From: Streptomyces megasporus
GTDB taxonomy: Bacteria > Actinomycetota > Actinomycetes > Streptomycetales > Streptomycetaceae
Assembly (NCBI RefSeq): GCF_000718985.1
Contig: NZ_JODL01000016.1
Coordinates: 186,001-250,000 of the forward strand
DNA: 64,000 nt
Direction: 5' to 3'
The notes beneath the pieces are model-generated. The model was not told where the DNA came from. It saw nothing but the letters and a program-made list of their open reading frames with translations, and did no database searches. How positions within the stretch are numbered: the stretch's first letter is position 1; each line of letters starts with the position of its first letter. The position numbers were made by a program, and so were the translations under genes. Positions 42,072 through 50,124 of this stretch are shown here, piece after piece.

Positions 42072-43031
42072 ATGGGCACGGCGGAGCTGTACAGAAGGTT
42101 CGCGGCGCGGGAGGCCCGGGGGAACTCGCCGCGCTACGAGGCGCTGGCCGAACAGATCGCCGAGGACGACGAGTTGACGTCCCTGATCGGCCGGCTGCCC
42201 GATCCGGAGCGGCAGCCGAACCTTCTGCTGGCGGCGGTGCGGTTCCTCGGCGGCCCCACGGACGCCCCCGACGCCTTCCGCACCTGGGTCCGGGACCACT
42301 GGGACGAGGTGCGCGAGACCGTCCTGACGCGTCGCACGCAGACCAACGAACCCGGCCGGTGCGCCACTCTGCTGCCGCTGCCGGCGTCCCTGCCCCGGCC
42401 ACTGGCCCTGATCGAGGTCGGCGCCTCGGCCGGGCTGTGCCTGTACCCGGACCGCTACCGCTACTCCTACGACGGTCGGCCCGCGTTCGGCCCCGCCGGC
42501 AGCCCGGTCACCCTCGACTGCCACACCAGCGGACCCGTGCCGCTTCCCCGAAACCGCCGGCCGTCGTCTGGCGAGCCGGCATCGACCTCAACCCGCTCGA
42601 CGTTCGCGACGACGGCGACGTCCGCTGGTTGGAGTGCCTGATCTGGCCGGACCAGACGCACCGGCTGGAGCGGCTGCGCGGCGCCGTCCGCGTCGCTCGC
42701 GCCGAACCCCCGCACCTGGTGCGCGGTGATCTCGACGAGACGGTCCGGGAAGTGGTCGCCCGGGTTCCGGAGGGCGCCACGCCGGTGGTCTTCCACAGCG
42801 CGGTGCCGGCCTACCTGGCGCCCGAGGCCCGAGCCGCCTTCGCCGAGACGGTGCCGGCCCTGCCCGGCCACTGGATCTCCAACGAGGCCCCCGCCGCCCT
42901 CCCCTCCGTCGGACGCCGCCTCCCCCACCCCGCGCCGACCGACCGCGCGACGTTCGTCCTCGCCCTGGACCGGGGGGCCAGTGGCCTTCACGGGCCCGCA
43001 CGGCCAGTCGCTGGAGTGGTTCGGGGCGTGA
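42072..43031 (+). pseudogene. DUF2332 gene with two compensating frameshifts
   Basis: Coding character passes through three segments. Segment 1: ATG at 42072 to about 42550 (YRRFAAREARGNSPRYEALA ... LIEVGASAGLCLYPDRYRYS), typical of DUF2332. Segment 2: the frame one base back from about 42550 (PPAVVWRAGIDLNPLDVRDD ... GHWISNEAPAALPS). Segment 3: the original frame from about 42975 (GPVAFTGPHGQSLEWFGA, stop 43031). The breaks fall at a CTTCCCCGAAA run and at a run of six G. Two homopolymer errors in one gene suggest sequencing mistakes, but true decay cannot be excluded. CATGCT at 42060-42065 stands 6 nt before the ATG (leaderless pattern). Confidence 0.75.
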
Positions 43032-43053
43032 GGGGCCGCCGGCGGCAGCGCCG

Positions 43054-43365
43054 TCATGCCGCGTGCGCCACAAAGGACACGGACGTCTCCTCGTCCTCGA
43101 TGGAAAGATCCAGTTTGGCGTCGAGGGCCCGCGCCAGCGCACGCAGCAGCGCGAGGGTCGGCGTCACCGCCCCGCCCTCGATCCGCTCGACCTCGGCCTC
43201 GGCCATCCCCGCCCGCCGGGCCAACTGTCCCTGGGAGAGTCCGAGAGTGGTACGGCGGTCGTACACGGCCTGCCCCAGCGCGATCGCCGCGCCGGCCTCG
43301 ACATAGGCGGGATCGGCACGGTGCTCTTCCGGAATCAGCCACTGCGTGTGATAACCCCTGCTCAC
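43054..43365 (-). CDS. XRE-family helix-turn-helix protein (HigA-like antitoxin candidate)
   Basis: A 103-residue protein. A 30-residue lead (HTQWLIPEEHRADPAYVEAG) and AAIALGQAVYDRRTTLGLSQ precede the HTH GQLARRAGMAEAEVERIEGG. LLRALARALDAKLDLSI follows, the usual C-terminus of HigA/XRE antitoxin regulators. The GTG start has GGGAGGAGCGG upstream and overlaps the stop of a 35-codon ORF (GTGA). It is the last of four small genes on the minus strand (44116 to 43054) that look like a toxin-antitoxin locus with an additional regulator. Confidence 0.75.
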   Translation of the reverse strand: MSRGYHTQWLIPEEHRADPAYVEAGAAIALGQAVYDRRTTLGLSQGQLARRAGMAEAEVERIEGGAVTPTLALLRALARALDAKLDLSIEDEETSVSFVAHAA

Positions 43366-43469
43366 AGCCGCTCCTCCCACGCGCGGTGGTACGTCTTCTC
43401 GGCGGACGGATGTTCCGCCGCGCACTCCTTCTGTGCCCGGAGCGCCCGCTGTACCCGCACCGCTCCCAC
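43362..43469 (-). CDS. 35-residue ORF coupled to the XRE gene
   Basis: Between the RelE-like and XRE genes, a GTG at 43469 opens a 35-codon frame (VGAVRVQRALRAQKECAAEH then PSAEKTYHRAWEERL). About 29 of its 35 third positions are G or C, and the TGA overlaps the XRE start by 4 nt. Both features suggest a real small gene rather than a spacer. There is no clear Shine-Dalgarno, so it may be translated by re-initiation 11 nt after the RelE-like stop. Family unknown. Confidence 0.45.
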   Translation of the reverse strand: MGAVRVQRALRAQKECAAEHPSAEKTYHRAWEERL

Positions 43470-43480
43470 AGGGGCCGATG

Positions 43481-43801
43481 TCAGAGGTGCGGCCCGATGA
43501 CGAGGACGGTGATGACCGGGATCTCCTCGTTCAGGTCGTTCTTCTCGTTTGGACCGTAGCGCCAGTAGATGCGCCAGGCCCCCGGCGTCCGGTTCTCCAC
43601 GTACGAGTCCCAGACCTTCACGTCCGAGTGGCCGGGGAAGCTCTCGTACTGATGGGAGTGAAGCCCCGGGTACCGGGGGTCGTGTTGGAGGTGGGCGAGC
43701 GCCTTCCGCACCTTCTTCAGCTTGGACGCTGTGGCTTTCCCGCCTTCCTCCAGCTCTGTCAGAGTGCGGTCCGCGTCATCGGAGAAGCGCAATTGGTACA
43801 C
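43481..43801 (-). CDS. RelE/ParE-type toxin-like protein
   Basis: A 106-residue basic protein with the RelE-fold pattern. It starts YQLRFSDDADRTLTELEEG, then has two helices (ATASKLKKVRKALAHLQHD), strand HQYESFPGHSDVKVWDSYV and the core strand AWRIYWRYGP, whose Arg/Tyr positions match mRNA-interferase active sites, and ends VITVLVIGPH. The GTG lies 6 nt after the stop of the AbrB-like gene, the common antitoxin-first arrangement. Expected to inhibit translation when free; not proven from sequence. Confidence 0.65.
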   Translation of the reverse strand: MYQLRFSDDADRTLTELEEGGKATASKLKKVRKALAHLQHDPRYPGLHSHQYESFPGHSDVKVWDSYVENRTPGAWRIYWRYGPNEKNDLNEEIPVITVLVIGPHL

Positions 43802-43807
43802 GACCGG

Positions 43808-44116
43808 CTAGTCCTCGTCATCTTCCTCGGTGAGGTACTGCGAGAAGTCGCCTCGGTCGTGCGTCCTGCCGTTGGCCGCCTGCTCAAGTCCGTCGAGGAT
43901 GCGCTTCTGCAGAGACGGGTCGGTCCAGAGCTGCACCTCTCGCTCCGGAATGGACACCACCGGAGTCAGTACCAACACCCCGTCGATGTTGGACTGCACG
44001 CGATAGCGCCGTCCCGGGGTGGCTCCGGCTTTTCCGAGTGACACCCGTCCCCGGGGATCGACCTCGATCTCGGCAACCGTCTCGAACTCCTCGCTGTGCA
44101 TGGGCAGAGCGGTCAT
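43808..44116 (-). CDS. AbrB/SpoVT-like antitoxin candidate
   Basis: A 102-residue protein. Residues about 14-52 fit a swapped-hairpin AbrB domain (EIEVDPRGRVSLGKAGATPG, RRYRVQSNIDGVLVLTPV). The acidic C-terminal half (RILDGLEQAANGRTHDRGDF, SQYLTEEDDED) is a typical toxin-wrapping tail. The ATG (MTALPMHSEE) has AGGAGTG upstream; a longer upstream frame is not used. Directly followed by the RelE-like gene. The DNA-binding domain should also autoregulate the operon. Confidence 0.65.
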   Translation of the reverse strand: MTALPMHSEEFETVAEIEVDPRGRVSLGKAGATPGRRYRVQSNIDGVLVLTPVVSIPEREVQLWTDPSLQKRILDGLEQAANGRTHDRGDFSQYLTEEDDED

Positions 44117-44409
44117 GGCGGCACTCCTGTTTCCGGCCACGAGAGCCGGGGGTCGACAGCCTCGGTGGCGGTCTCTCGTGACCAGGGCTCGCCCGTCGAT
44201 GCAGGCGAACTCGGTCTCTTGGCGGTCCCTCCACCATAGCCCGAAGTGGGTATGTGGGTAAATGGGAAACTCCACGCTTCACCGCCCCATCGGGGACGGT
44301 CGCTCGGAGGAGTTCGACGGCCTCCTCGCCGGACACGCACCGGTCCGCGAGAACATCGGCCGGATCGTCTCCGCTCGGAGAGCGCCATGGACACGCAGGA
44401 GGAATTCGT
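44117..44409. other. Region without a confident gene (possible remnant)
   Basis: About 290 nt between the AbrB-like gene and the GT87 stop. On the plus strand, an ATG at 44387 preceded by GGAG opens a short frame (MDTQEEFVHTLERRLDGVAG) that continues antisense under the GT87 3' end to 44497. Just upstream, another frame reads GRSEEFDGLLAGHAPVRENI. These could be debris of a broken plus-strand gene. I cannot name a family. Confidence 0.3.
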
Positions 44410-45645
44410 TCACACGTTGGAGCGCCGGTTGGACGGCGTCGCCGGTGCCGCCCGGCGCGCACGGGGGATCGAGAAGGGCCGGGGCGTCGTCCGGTGACGC
44501 GGACCGCGCAGTCGCCACGCCGCCCACCCCAGCAGGCCCAGGGCCAGGAGCGGGTACGGGGAGGCGAGGGGCTGCTGCCACCAGGGGAGGTGGAGGTCGC
44601 GGTCGCCGGCGTGCGGGACGAGCCAGTGGGTGCGGGCCGTGAACAGCACGGCGACCGCGTACAGCGGCCACCGGCGACGGCCCCGGGGCGCGGCGGTGGC
44701 CAGGACGGCGAGCAGGGGCACGCACCACACCCAGTGGTGGGACCAACTGATCGGCGAGACCAGCAGCGCCGTGCCCGCGACGATCAGCACCCCCCAGGCC
44801 GCTCGCCCTCGCAGGTGCGCGCGGCGGGCCAGCCACAGGCCCAGCAGGCCGACGACCGCCGTGGGCACCAGCCACCACAGTCCGGGCTCGGGGGTGTGGA
44901 GGAGGCGCGTCACCGGGCCCTGGAGGGACTGGTTGTCGACGATCCACGCCTTGCCGACCCGACCGGTCTCGAACATCCGTCGCGTCCAGAAGTCCACGCT
45001 CGCGTCCGGCAGGGCGACCGCGCCGAGCGCCGCCGTCCCGACGAAACCCGCCAGCGCCGTCAGCCCGGCCCGGACGCGTCCGGTCAGCAGGAGGTGGACG
45101 GCGAAGATCGCGGGGGTGAGCTTGATACCGGCCGCGACGCCGATGGCCAGGCCCTTGCCTCGGGCGCCGTCCGGGCGCGTCAGGTCCCACAGGACCAGGC
45201 AGGTCAGGGCGAGGTTGATCTGTCCGAAGACGAAGGTCTGGAAGACGGGTTCCAGCCAGAGCCCGAGGGCGGTGGCGGCGATCAGGGCGGCCGGGCCGGC
45301 GCCGCGGCCGGCGAGGCGGAGGGAGAGGTGGAGCAGCCAGGCGAGCAGCGCGGCGTTGCCGACGGCGAAGAGGGTCTGGACGACGGGCAGCGGCAGCCAG
45401 GCGACCGGGACGAACAGCAGGGCGGCGAACGGGGGGTAGGTGGCGGGCAGGTCCCACTCGGTGACGGTGAAGCCGTAGAGGTCGGCGCCGTCGAGGACGG
45501 CCTGCCCCTCGGCGCGGTAGACGAGGACGTCGACCAGGACGTTCGGCTGGGCCCAGGTGACCGCCGTCAGCGCGGCGAGCGAGACGGCGAGCAGGGCGAC
45601 GGCCGCGTACAGGCGGCGCCGGGGGTCCGCGGGCACGACTGACAC
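44410..45645 (-). CDS. GT87-family alpha-mannosyltransferase-like membrane protein
   Basis: A 411-residue polytopic protein with about ten helices. The N-terminal loop has the GT-C pattern VLVDVLVYRAEGQAVLDGAD and LYGFTVTEWDLPATYPPFAA with acidic residues. VFGQINLALTCLVLWDL and IGVAAGIKLTPAIFAVHLLL are signature stretches of the GT87/DUF2029 polyprenyl-phosphomannose-dependent alpha-(1,2)-mannosyltransferases; ISWSHHWVWCVPLLAVLA is a further hallmark. It should act at the outer face of the membrane on glycolipids or lipoglycans. Monocistronic; acceptor unknown. Confidence 0.88.
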   Translation of the reverse strand: MSVVPADPRRRLYAAVALLAVSLAALTAVTWAQPNVLVDVLVYRAEGQAVLDGADLYGFTVTEWDLPATYPPFAALLFVPVAWLPLPVVQTLFAVGNAALLAWLLHLSLRLAGRGAGPAALIAATALGLWLEPVFQTFVFGQINLALTCLVLWDLTRPDGARGKGLAIGVAAGIKLTPAIFAVHLLLTGRVRAGLTALAGFVGTAALGAVALPDASVDFWTRRMFETGRVGKAWIVDNQSLQGPVTRLLHTPEPGLWWLVPTAVVGLLGLWLARRAHLRGRAAWGVLIVAGTALLVSPISWSHHWVWCVPLLAVLATAAPRGRRRWPLYAVAVLFTARTHWLVPHAGDRDLHLPWWQQPLASPYPLLALGLLGWAAWRLRGPRHRTTPRPFSIPRARRAAPATPSNRRSNV

Positions 45646-45718
45646 TCGGCCGCCTCCTGGTCGTTCCGGTCCGTCCGGGGTCCGCGGTCACCGCCGCGGA
45701 GGCGACACTAACCGACGC

Positions 45719-46093
45719 TCAACCGACGGATCGAACACGGACCGATCGAGCGCGGACCGATCGAACGCGAACGGAACGAACGCGAACGGAACGAACGCGG
45801 ACGGGCCGAGGCGGCCGGAGGGATCGGGATCGAGCCGGGGCGTCCTCGTCCCCGGCCGTCGCGCGTCTGCGGGCCCGCTGCTCCTCGCGCCGCTCCTCTT
45901 CTCGGGTCTCGGCGTAGTCGCCCAGGACGGCGACCTCGAAGGCCGTGCCGACGAAGACGGACACCGCCCGGACGGCGTCACCCAGACGGTGCCGGCCGTG
46001 CCGCCGGCCGCTCCGCTCGTCGAGCGCGCCGAGAGCGGTGGCGCCGGAGGTGCGGGAGGTACGGGGAGGGAAGGATGCGCTGCTCATGGTCAT
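45719..46093 (-). CDS. Small ORF with repeat-extended Arg/Val/Ser C-terminus
   Basis: A 124-residue frame. The middle GDAVRAVSVFVGTAFEVAVL, then GDYAETREEERREEQ, looks like a streptomycete small protein. The last 27 residues are a pentapeptide repeat of RVRSV type, encoded by the 15-bp repeats at 45725-45799. The start MTMSSASFPP is one of two possible ATGs. Coding status is uncertain. If real, the tail is a recent expansion making the protein highly basic. Confidence 0.4.
   Translation of the reverse strand: MTMSSASFPPRTSRTSGATALGALDERSGRRHGRHRLGDAVRAVSVFVGTAFEVAVLGDYAETREEERREEQRARRRATAGDEDAPARSRSLRPPRPVRVRSVRVRSVRVRSVRARSVRVRSVG
45725..45799 (+). repeat. Five tandem 15-bp repeats
   Basis: Five consecutive 15-bp units. 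Units 4 and 5 are identical (AACGGAACGAACGCG at 45770-45784 and 45785-45799). Units 1-3 are variants of GACCGATCGAACGCG. Because 15 is a multiple of 3, they add five residues per unit to the minus-strand ORF. Likely replication-slippage expansion. Confidence 0.8.
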
Positions 46094-46474
46094 GGCCCCA
46101 TGGTGCTTTTCGCCCGGTTGGTCTACATCCATCCTAGGGGTGAGCACGGGTTTCGTCCCTCTGCGACCGGGGGTGTACGGCTCCCCTACGGGGGCGGGGA
46201 TTCCGGTCGCCCGCGGGGATGAGTGGGGCTACAATCACGCGTCTGCCGCCTCCCGCGCCACGGTGACGCACGGCCCCTTCGCGTCCCGGGCCCTCCGTGC
46301 CGCCGGGGAGGAGTCGGCCGGTCGGTACCGGTCGACGGATCGCGCGCCCGGCACGCACCGCCGAGGGCCACGATCCCTTCCGACCCTGTCGTCCACCGCA
46401 CCCGGAATGCGGCGAGCCGCCCGTGCGGCGAGCCGTGTCCCCGGCCGTGCGTGTTCACCGCCGGAGGCCACGCC
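46094..46474. other. Intergenic region before the HelD/HelR-like gene
   Basis: About 380 nt with no supported gene. A TACAAT hexamer at 46229-46234 could be a -10 element reading right, giving a leader of about 240 nt. I looked for the inverted rifamycin-associated element known upstream of helR genes and did not see one. Otherwise nothing recognisable. Confidence 0.4.
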
Positions 46475-48553
46475 GTGCCCGCGCACGCTCCCGACCAGCC
46501 CGCCCACGTCCCCTCCCGTCCGTCCGCCGGTCCGCTGGAGCGCGAGCGCGCCCACCTCGCCGCGTCCCGGGCGGCGCTGCGCGCCATGCGGCGGGACGTC
46601 GAGACCCTCGACATCAAGGACGTCACCGCCAACTGGGTGAACGCCGAGGTGCTCCAGCGCCAGATCGAGGCGCGGATCGACGCCCTCGCGGACCTCGCCG
46701 ACACCCCGCTGTTCTTCGGCCGACTGGACCGCGCCGACGAGGCCCGCTACTACATCGGCCGTCGCCACGTCCACGACGCCGACGGCGACCCGATGGTCGT
46801 CGACTGGCGCGCGCCCGTCTCCCAGCCCTTCTACCGGGCCTCGAAGAAGGACCCGCAGGGCGTCGAGCTGCGCCGCCGCTTCGGCTACACCGGCGGCGAG
46901 CTGACCGCGTACGAGGACGAGCACCTGACCGACCCGGCCGAGGACGAGCGGGTCGGCGAGCTGCTCAGGCGCGAGATCGAGCGTCCGCGCGTCGGCCCGA
47001 TGCGCGACATCGTGGCGACGATCCAGCCCGAGCAGGACGAGATCGTCCGCTCCGGGATCGACGGCACGGTGTGCGTCCAGGGGGCGCCCGGCACCGGCAA
47101 GACGGCCGTGGGCCTGCACCGGGTGGCGTACCTGCTCTACGCGCACCGCGAGCGGCTGGCCCGCACCGGGACGCTGGTCATCGGCCCGAACCGGTCCTTC
47201 CTCCGCTACATCGAGCAGGTGCTGCCCGCCCTGGGCGAGCTGGCGGTGCGGCAGACCACCGTCGAGGACCTGGTGGCCGGCGCCACGGGCGTGGAGGTGC
47301 GCGGCGCCGACTCCCCGGAGGCGGCCCGGGTCAAGGGCGACGCCCGGATGGCCGAGGTGCTCCGCCGGGCGGTGCGTTCGCGGGTGACGATGCCGACCGA
47401 GCCGTGCGTGGTGGTGCGCGGCTCGCGCCGCTGGCGCGTCCCGGCGTACGAGCTGGAGGAGATCGTCCGTGAGCTGCTGGACCGCGGCATCCGCCACGGC
47501 GCCGCCCGCGAGGCCCTGCCGCGGCGCATCGCGCACACCGTGCTGACGCGGATGGAACGGGCGGGCGAGGCGCCGGACGACCGGGTGCAGGACGCGGTGG
47601 CCCGCAACGCGGCGGTGAAGGCCGTCGTCAAGGCGGTGTGGCCGGAGGTGGACCCGGCGAAGCTGGTGCTGCGGCTGCTCTCCGACGCCGACTTCCTGGC
47701 CGAGTGCTCCGAGGGCGTCCTCACCGACGAGGAGCGCAAGGCGATCCTGTGGACGAAGCCGCCGCGCGGAGTGCGGTCGGCGGTGTGGTCGGCGGCGGAC
47801 GCCGTGCTGATCGACGAGGCGACGGATCTGGTCCGGCGGACGCCCTCGCTCGGCCACGTCGTCCTGGACGAGGCGCAGGACCTGTCCCCGATGCAGTACC
47901 GGGCGGTGGGCCGGCGCTGCGCGACGGGCTCGGCGACGGTGCTGGGCGACCTGGCGCAGGGCACCACGCCGTGGGCGACGGCGAGCTGGGCCGAGGCCCT
48001 GGCCCACCTGGGCAAGCCGGACGCGGCGGTCGAGGAGCTGACGCGGGGCTTCCGCGTACCGCGCGAGATCATCTCCTACGCCTCCCGGCTGCTGCCGCAC
48101 ATCGCTCCGGGCCTGTCCGAGGCGACCTCGATCCGTGCGGCGGCCGGTTCCCTGCGGGTCCGGGAGGTGGCGACCGACGAGCAGGCCGGCGCGGTGGTGG
48201 CCGCCTGCCGCGAGGCGCTTCGGCGGGAGGGCTCGGTCGGCCTGATCGCCGCCGACGCCCGCGTGCCCGTCCTGGCCGGGGCGCTGGCGGACGCCGGGCT
48301 GCCGCACACCGTCCTGGGGCCGGGCGGGGAGGAGACGCCCGGCGTCCGCCTCACCCTCGTCCCGGCGACGTTGGCCAAGGGCCTGGAGTACGACCAGGTG
48401 GTCCTGGACGAGCCCGCCGCGGTGGTGGACGGCGAGCCGGACGAGCGCACGGGCCTGCGCCGGCTGTACGTGGCGCTGACCCGCGCGGTCTCCGGCCTCA
48501 CCGTCGTCCACGCCGCGCCCCTGCCGAAGGCGCTCGCCGACGCCGGACGGTGA
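46475..48553 (+). CDS. HelD/HelR-like RNA-polymerase-associated ATPase (SF1, UvrD-like)
   Basis: A 692-residue superfamily 1 ATPase. The N-terminal coiled coil (about 15-75, ERERAHLAASRAALRAMRRD) and the segment VVDWRAPVSQPFYRAS are HelD signatures. Walker A is GAPGTGKTA (203-211, K209), Walker B is LDEAQDLSP (464-472), and GDLAQGTTPWATASW, LTRGFRVPREI and KGLEYDQVVLDEP are the later motifs. HelD proteins dissociate stalled RNA polymerase from DNA; the HelR subset also protects against rifamycins. Which subset this is cannot be decided here. The GTG has CCGGAGG 7 nt upstream. Confidence 0.88.
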   Translation: MPAHAPDQPAHVPSRPSAGPLERERAHLAASRAALRAMRRDVETLDIKDVTANWVNAEVLQRQIEARIDALADLADTPLFFGRLDRADEARYYIGRRHVHDADGDPMVVDWRAPVSQPFYRASKKDPQGVELRRRFGYTGGELTAYEDEHLTDPAEDERVGELLRREIERPRVGPMRDIVATIQPEQDEIVRSGIDGTVCVQGAPGTGKTAVGLHRVAYLLYAHRERLARTGTLVIGPNRSFLRYIEQVLPALGELAVRQTTVEDLVAGATGVEVRGADSPEAARVKGDARMAEVLRRAVRSRVTMPTEPCVVVRGSRRWRVPAYELEEIVRELLDRGIRHGAAREALPRRIAHTVLTRMERAGEAPDDRVQDAVARNAAVKAVVKAVWPEVDPAKLVLRLLSDADFLAECSEGVLTDEERKAILWTKPPRGVRSAVWSAADAVLIDEATDLVRRTPSLGHVVLDEAQDLSPMQYRAVGRRCATGSATVLGDLAQGTTPWATASWAEALAHLGKPDAAVEELTRGFRVPREIISYASRLLPHIAPGLSEATSIRAAAGSLRVREVATDEQAGAVVAACREALRREGSVGLIAADARVPVLAGALADAGLPHTVLGPGGEETPGVRLTLVPATLAKGLEYDQVVLDEPAAVVDGEPDERTGLRRLYVALTRAVSGLTVVHAAPLPKALADAGR

Positions 48554-48580
48554 CGGGCCGGGCGGTGACGGGCCGGGCGG
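48551..48580 (+). repeat. Tandem 15-bp duplication
   Basis: TGACGGGCCGGGCGG occurs twice in succession, the first copy containing the TGA of the HelD/HelR-like gene. A partial third (TGACGAG) follows. Probably slippage. The following 100 nt lead to the disulfide oxidoreductase. Confidence 0.75.
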
Positions 48581-48659
48581 TGACGAGTGACGGCCGTTTC
48601 ACCCGCTCGCTCAGGGGAACCGGGTGCCGGACCGACGGAGCGACGGAGGGACGGACCCC

Positions 48660-50033
48660 ATGGACCGCTACGACGTGGTGATCATCGGCGCGGGCGCCGG
48701 CGCCAAGCTCGTCTGGACCTCTCTGGCCGGGTCCGGCCTGTCGGTCGCCGTGATCGAGGAGTCCCTGGTGGGCGGAGACTGCCCGTTCCTCGCCTGTGTG
48801 CCCAGCAAGGCGATGCTGCGCTCGGCCCAGGTGTGGCGGACGGCGGACGACCCCGAGTGGGCGGGCCTGTTCACCGGACGGGTCCCGGAGCGGGCGGCGT
48901 ACGAGGAGACCGTCGCCCGGCGGGAGCGGATCGTCCGGGGCCGGGACGACACCGCCAACGCGGCCGGTCTGGAGAAGACCGGCGCGACCCTGATCCGGGG
49001 CACCGCGCGGATCGTCCGGCCCGGCGTCGTGGACGTCGACGGCACTGAGATCGGCTACGGCGAACTGGTGCTCAACACCGGCTCCGCGCCCGTGCGCCCC
49101 GACATCCCCGGCCTGGACGAGGTGCCGGTGTGGACCAGCGACGAGGCCATGAGCAGCACCGCCGAGCGGCCCGAGCTGGTCGTGGTGATCGGCGGCGGAC
49201 CGGTCGGGTGCGAACTGGCCTTCCTCTACGCCTCGTTCGGCTCGGCCGTGACGGTGGTGCAGCGGGGCGATCGGCTGATTCCCCGTGAGGAGCCGGAGGC
49301 GTCGAAGGCCATGCTGTCGCTGCTGCACGACCACGGCGTCGACGTGCGGCTGAACACCCAGGTGGTCCGCGCCGAAGCGCACCCGCTGGGCGGCCGTCTG
49401 ACGACGGACCACGGCGACGTCTTCGACGCCTCGGTGGTGATCCAGGCCGCCGGGCGGCGGCCCCGGTCGCGGAAGGTGGGCCTGGACGCCCTGGGCGTCG
49501 AGCCGGGCCGGGGCGGGGCGATCGAGGTGGACGACCACTGCCGCGTGGTCGGCGCCGAGCACGTGTGGGCCGTCGGCGACGTCACCGGCGTCGCGCCGTT
49601 CACCCACACCGCCCACTACCACGGGCGGGTGGTGGCGGCCAATCTGGCCGGCCGGGACACCCGCGCCGACCACCGGGCGATCCCCCGCGCCGTCTACACC
49701 CGTCCCGTCCTCGCGGCCGTCGGCCACACCGTCGCCTCCGCGCGCGAGGCGGGCATCGAGCCGCTGACCGCGACCGCCCCGGTGACCCAGGCGGTGCGGA
49801 CCTCCATCGAGGGCGAGCCGGAGGGCTGGTTGACCCTGCTCGCCCACCCCGACACCGGCGCGGTCATCGGCGCCACCGCCTGGGGCGGCCGGGCGGAGGA
49901 GTGGATCTCGGAGGTCTCCCTGGCGGTCCGCGCGGAGATCCCGGTGGAGGTGGCCAGGGACGTGGTGCACCCGTTCCCCACGTTCGCCGAGGTCCTGGAG
50001 ACCCCCCTGTGGGAGCTGGCCGAGCGGCGGTGA
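48660..50033 (+). CDS. Pyridine-nucleotide disulfide oxidoreductase (class I, lipoamide dehydrogenase-like)
   Basis: A 457-residue flavoprotein. The FAD motif is VVIIGAGAGAKLVW, the redox disulfide Cys41/Cys46 lies in GGDCPFLACVPSK, the NAD(P)H motif is VVVIGGGPVGCELAFLYASF, and a second FAD motif WAVGDVTG is present. The C-terminal HPFPTFAEVL supplies the His-Glu dyad. The CPFLAC centre differs from the usual CLNVGC of lipoamide dehydrogenase or CVNVGC of mercuric reductase, so the substrate is probably another disulfide or a quinone. There are no 2-oxoacid dehydrogenase or mer genes nearby. GGAGGGACGG precedes the ATG. Confidence 0.85.
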   Translation: MDRYDVVIIGAGAGAKLVWTSLAGSGLSVAVIEESLVGGDCPFLACVPSKAMLRSAQVWRTADDPEWAGLFTGRVPERAAYEETVARRERIVRGRDDTANAAGLEKTGATLIRGTARIVRPGVVDVDGTEIGYGELVLNTGSAPVRPDIPGLDEVPVWTSDEAMSSTAERPELVVVIGGGPVGCELAFLYASFGSAVTVVQRGDRLIPREEPEASKAMLSLLHDHGVDVRLNTQVVRAEAHPLGGRLTTDHGDVFDASVVIQAAGRRPRSRKVGLDALGVEPGRGGAIEVDDHCRVVGAEHVWAVGDVTGVAPFTHTAHYHGRVVAANLAGRDTRADHRAIPRAVYTRPVLAAVGHTVASAREAGIEPLTATAPVTQAVRTSIEGEPEGWLTLLAHPDTGAVIGATAWGGRAEEWISEVSLAVRAEIPVEVARDVVHPFPTFAEVLETPLWELAERR

Positions 50034-50124
50034 CGGCCCTTTCCCTCTCGCTCTCCCCCCGCCCTTCCCTGCCACGCCGTCGAAACCGGTCGTCCCGCGC
50101 CCGTGGCCGCGCTAGGTTGACGCG

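Noticed and set aside
45725..45799. CRISPR-like array
   Set aside because: Units are contiguous 15-bp repeats without spacers and there are no cas genes; this is a slippage repeat.
46094..46474. Rifamycin-associated element before the HelD/HelR-like gene
   Set aside because: No long inverted GGGGCTTGC-type repeat is visible in this interval.
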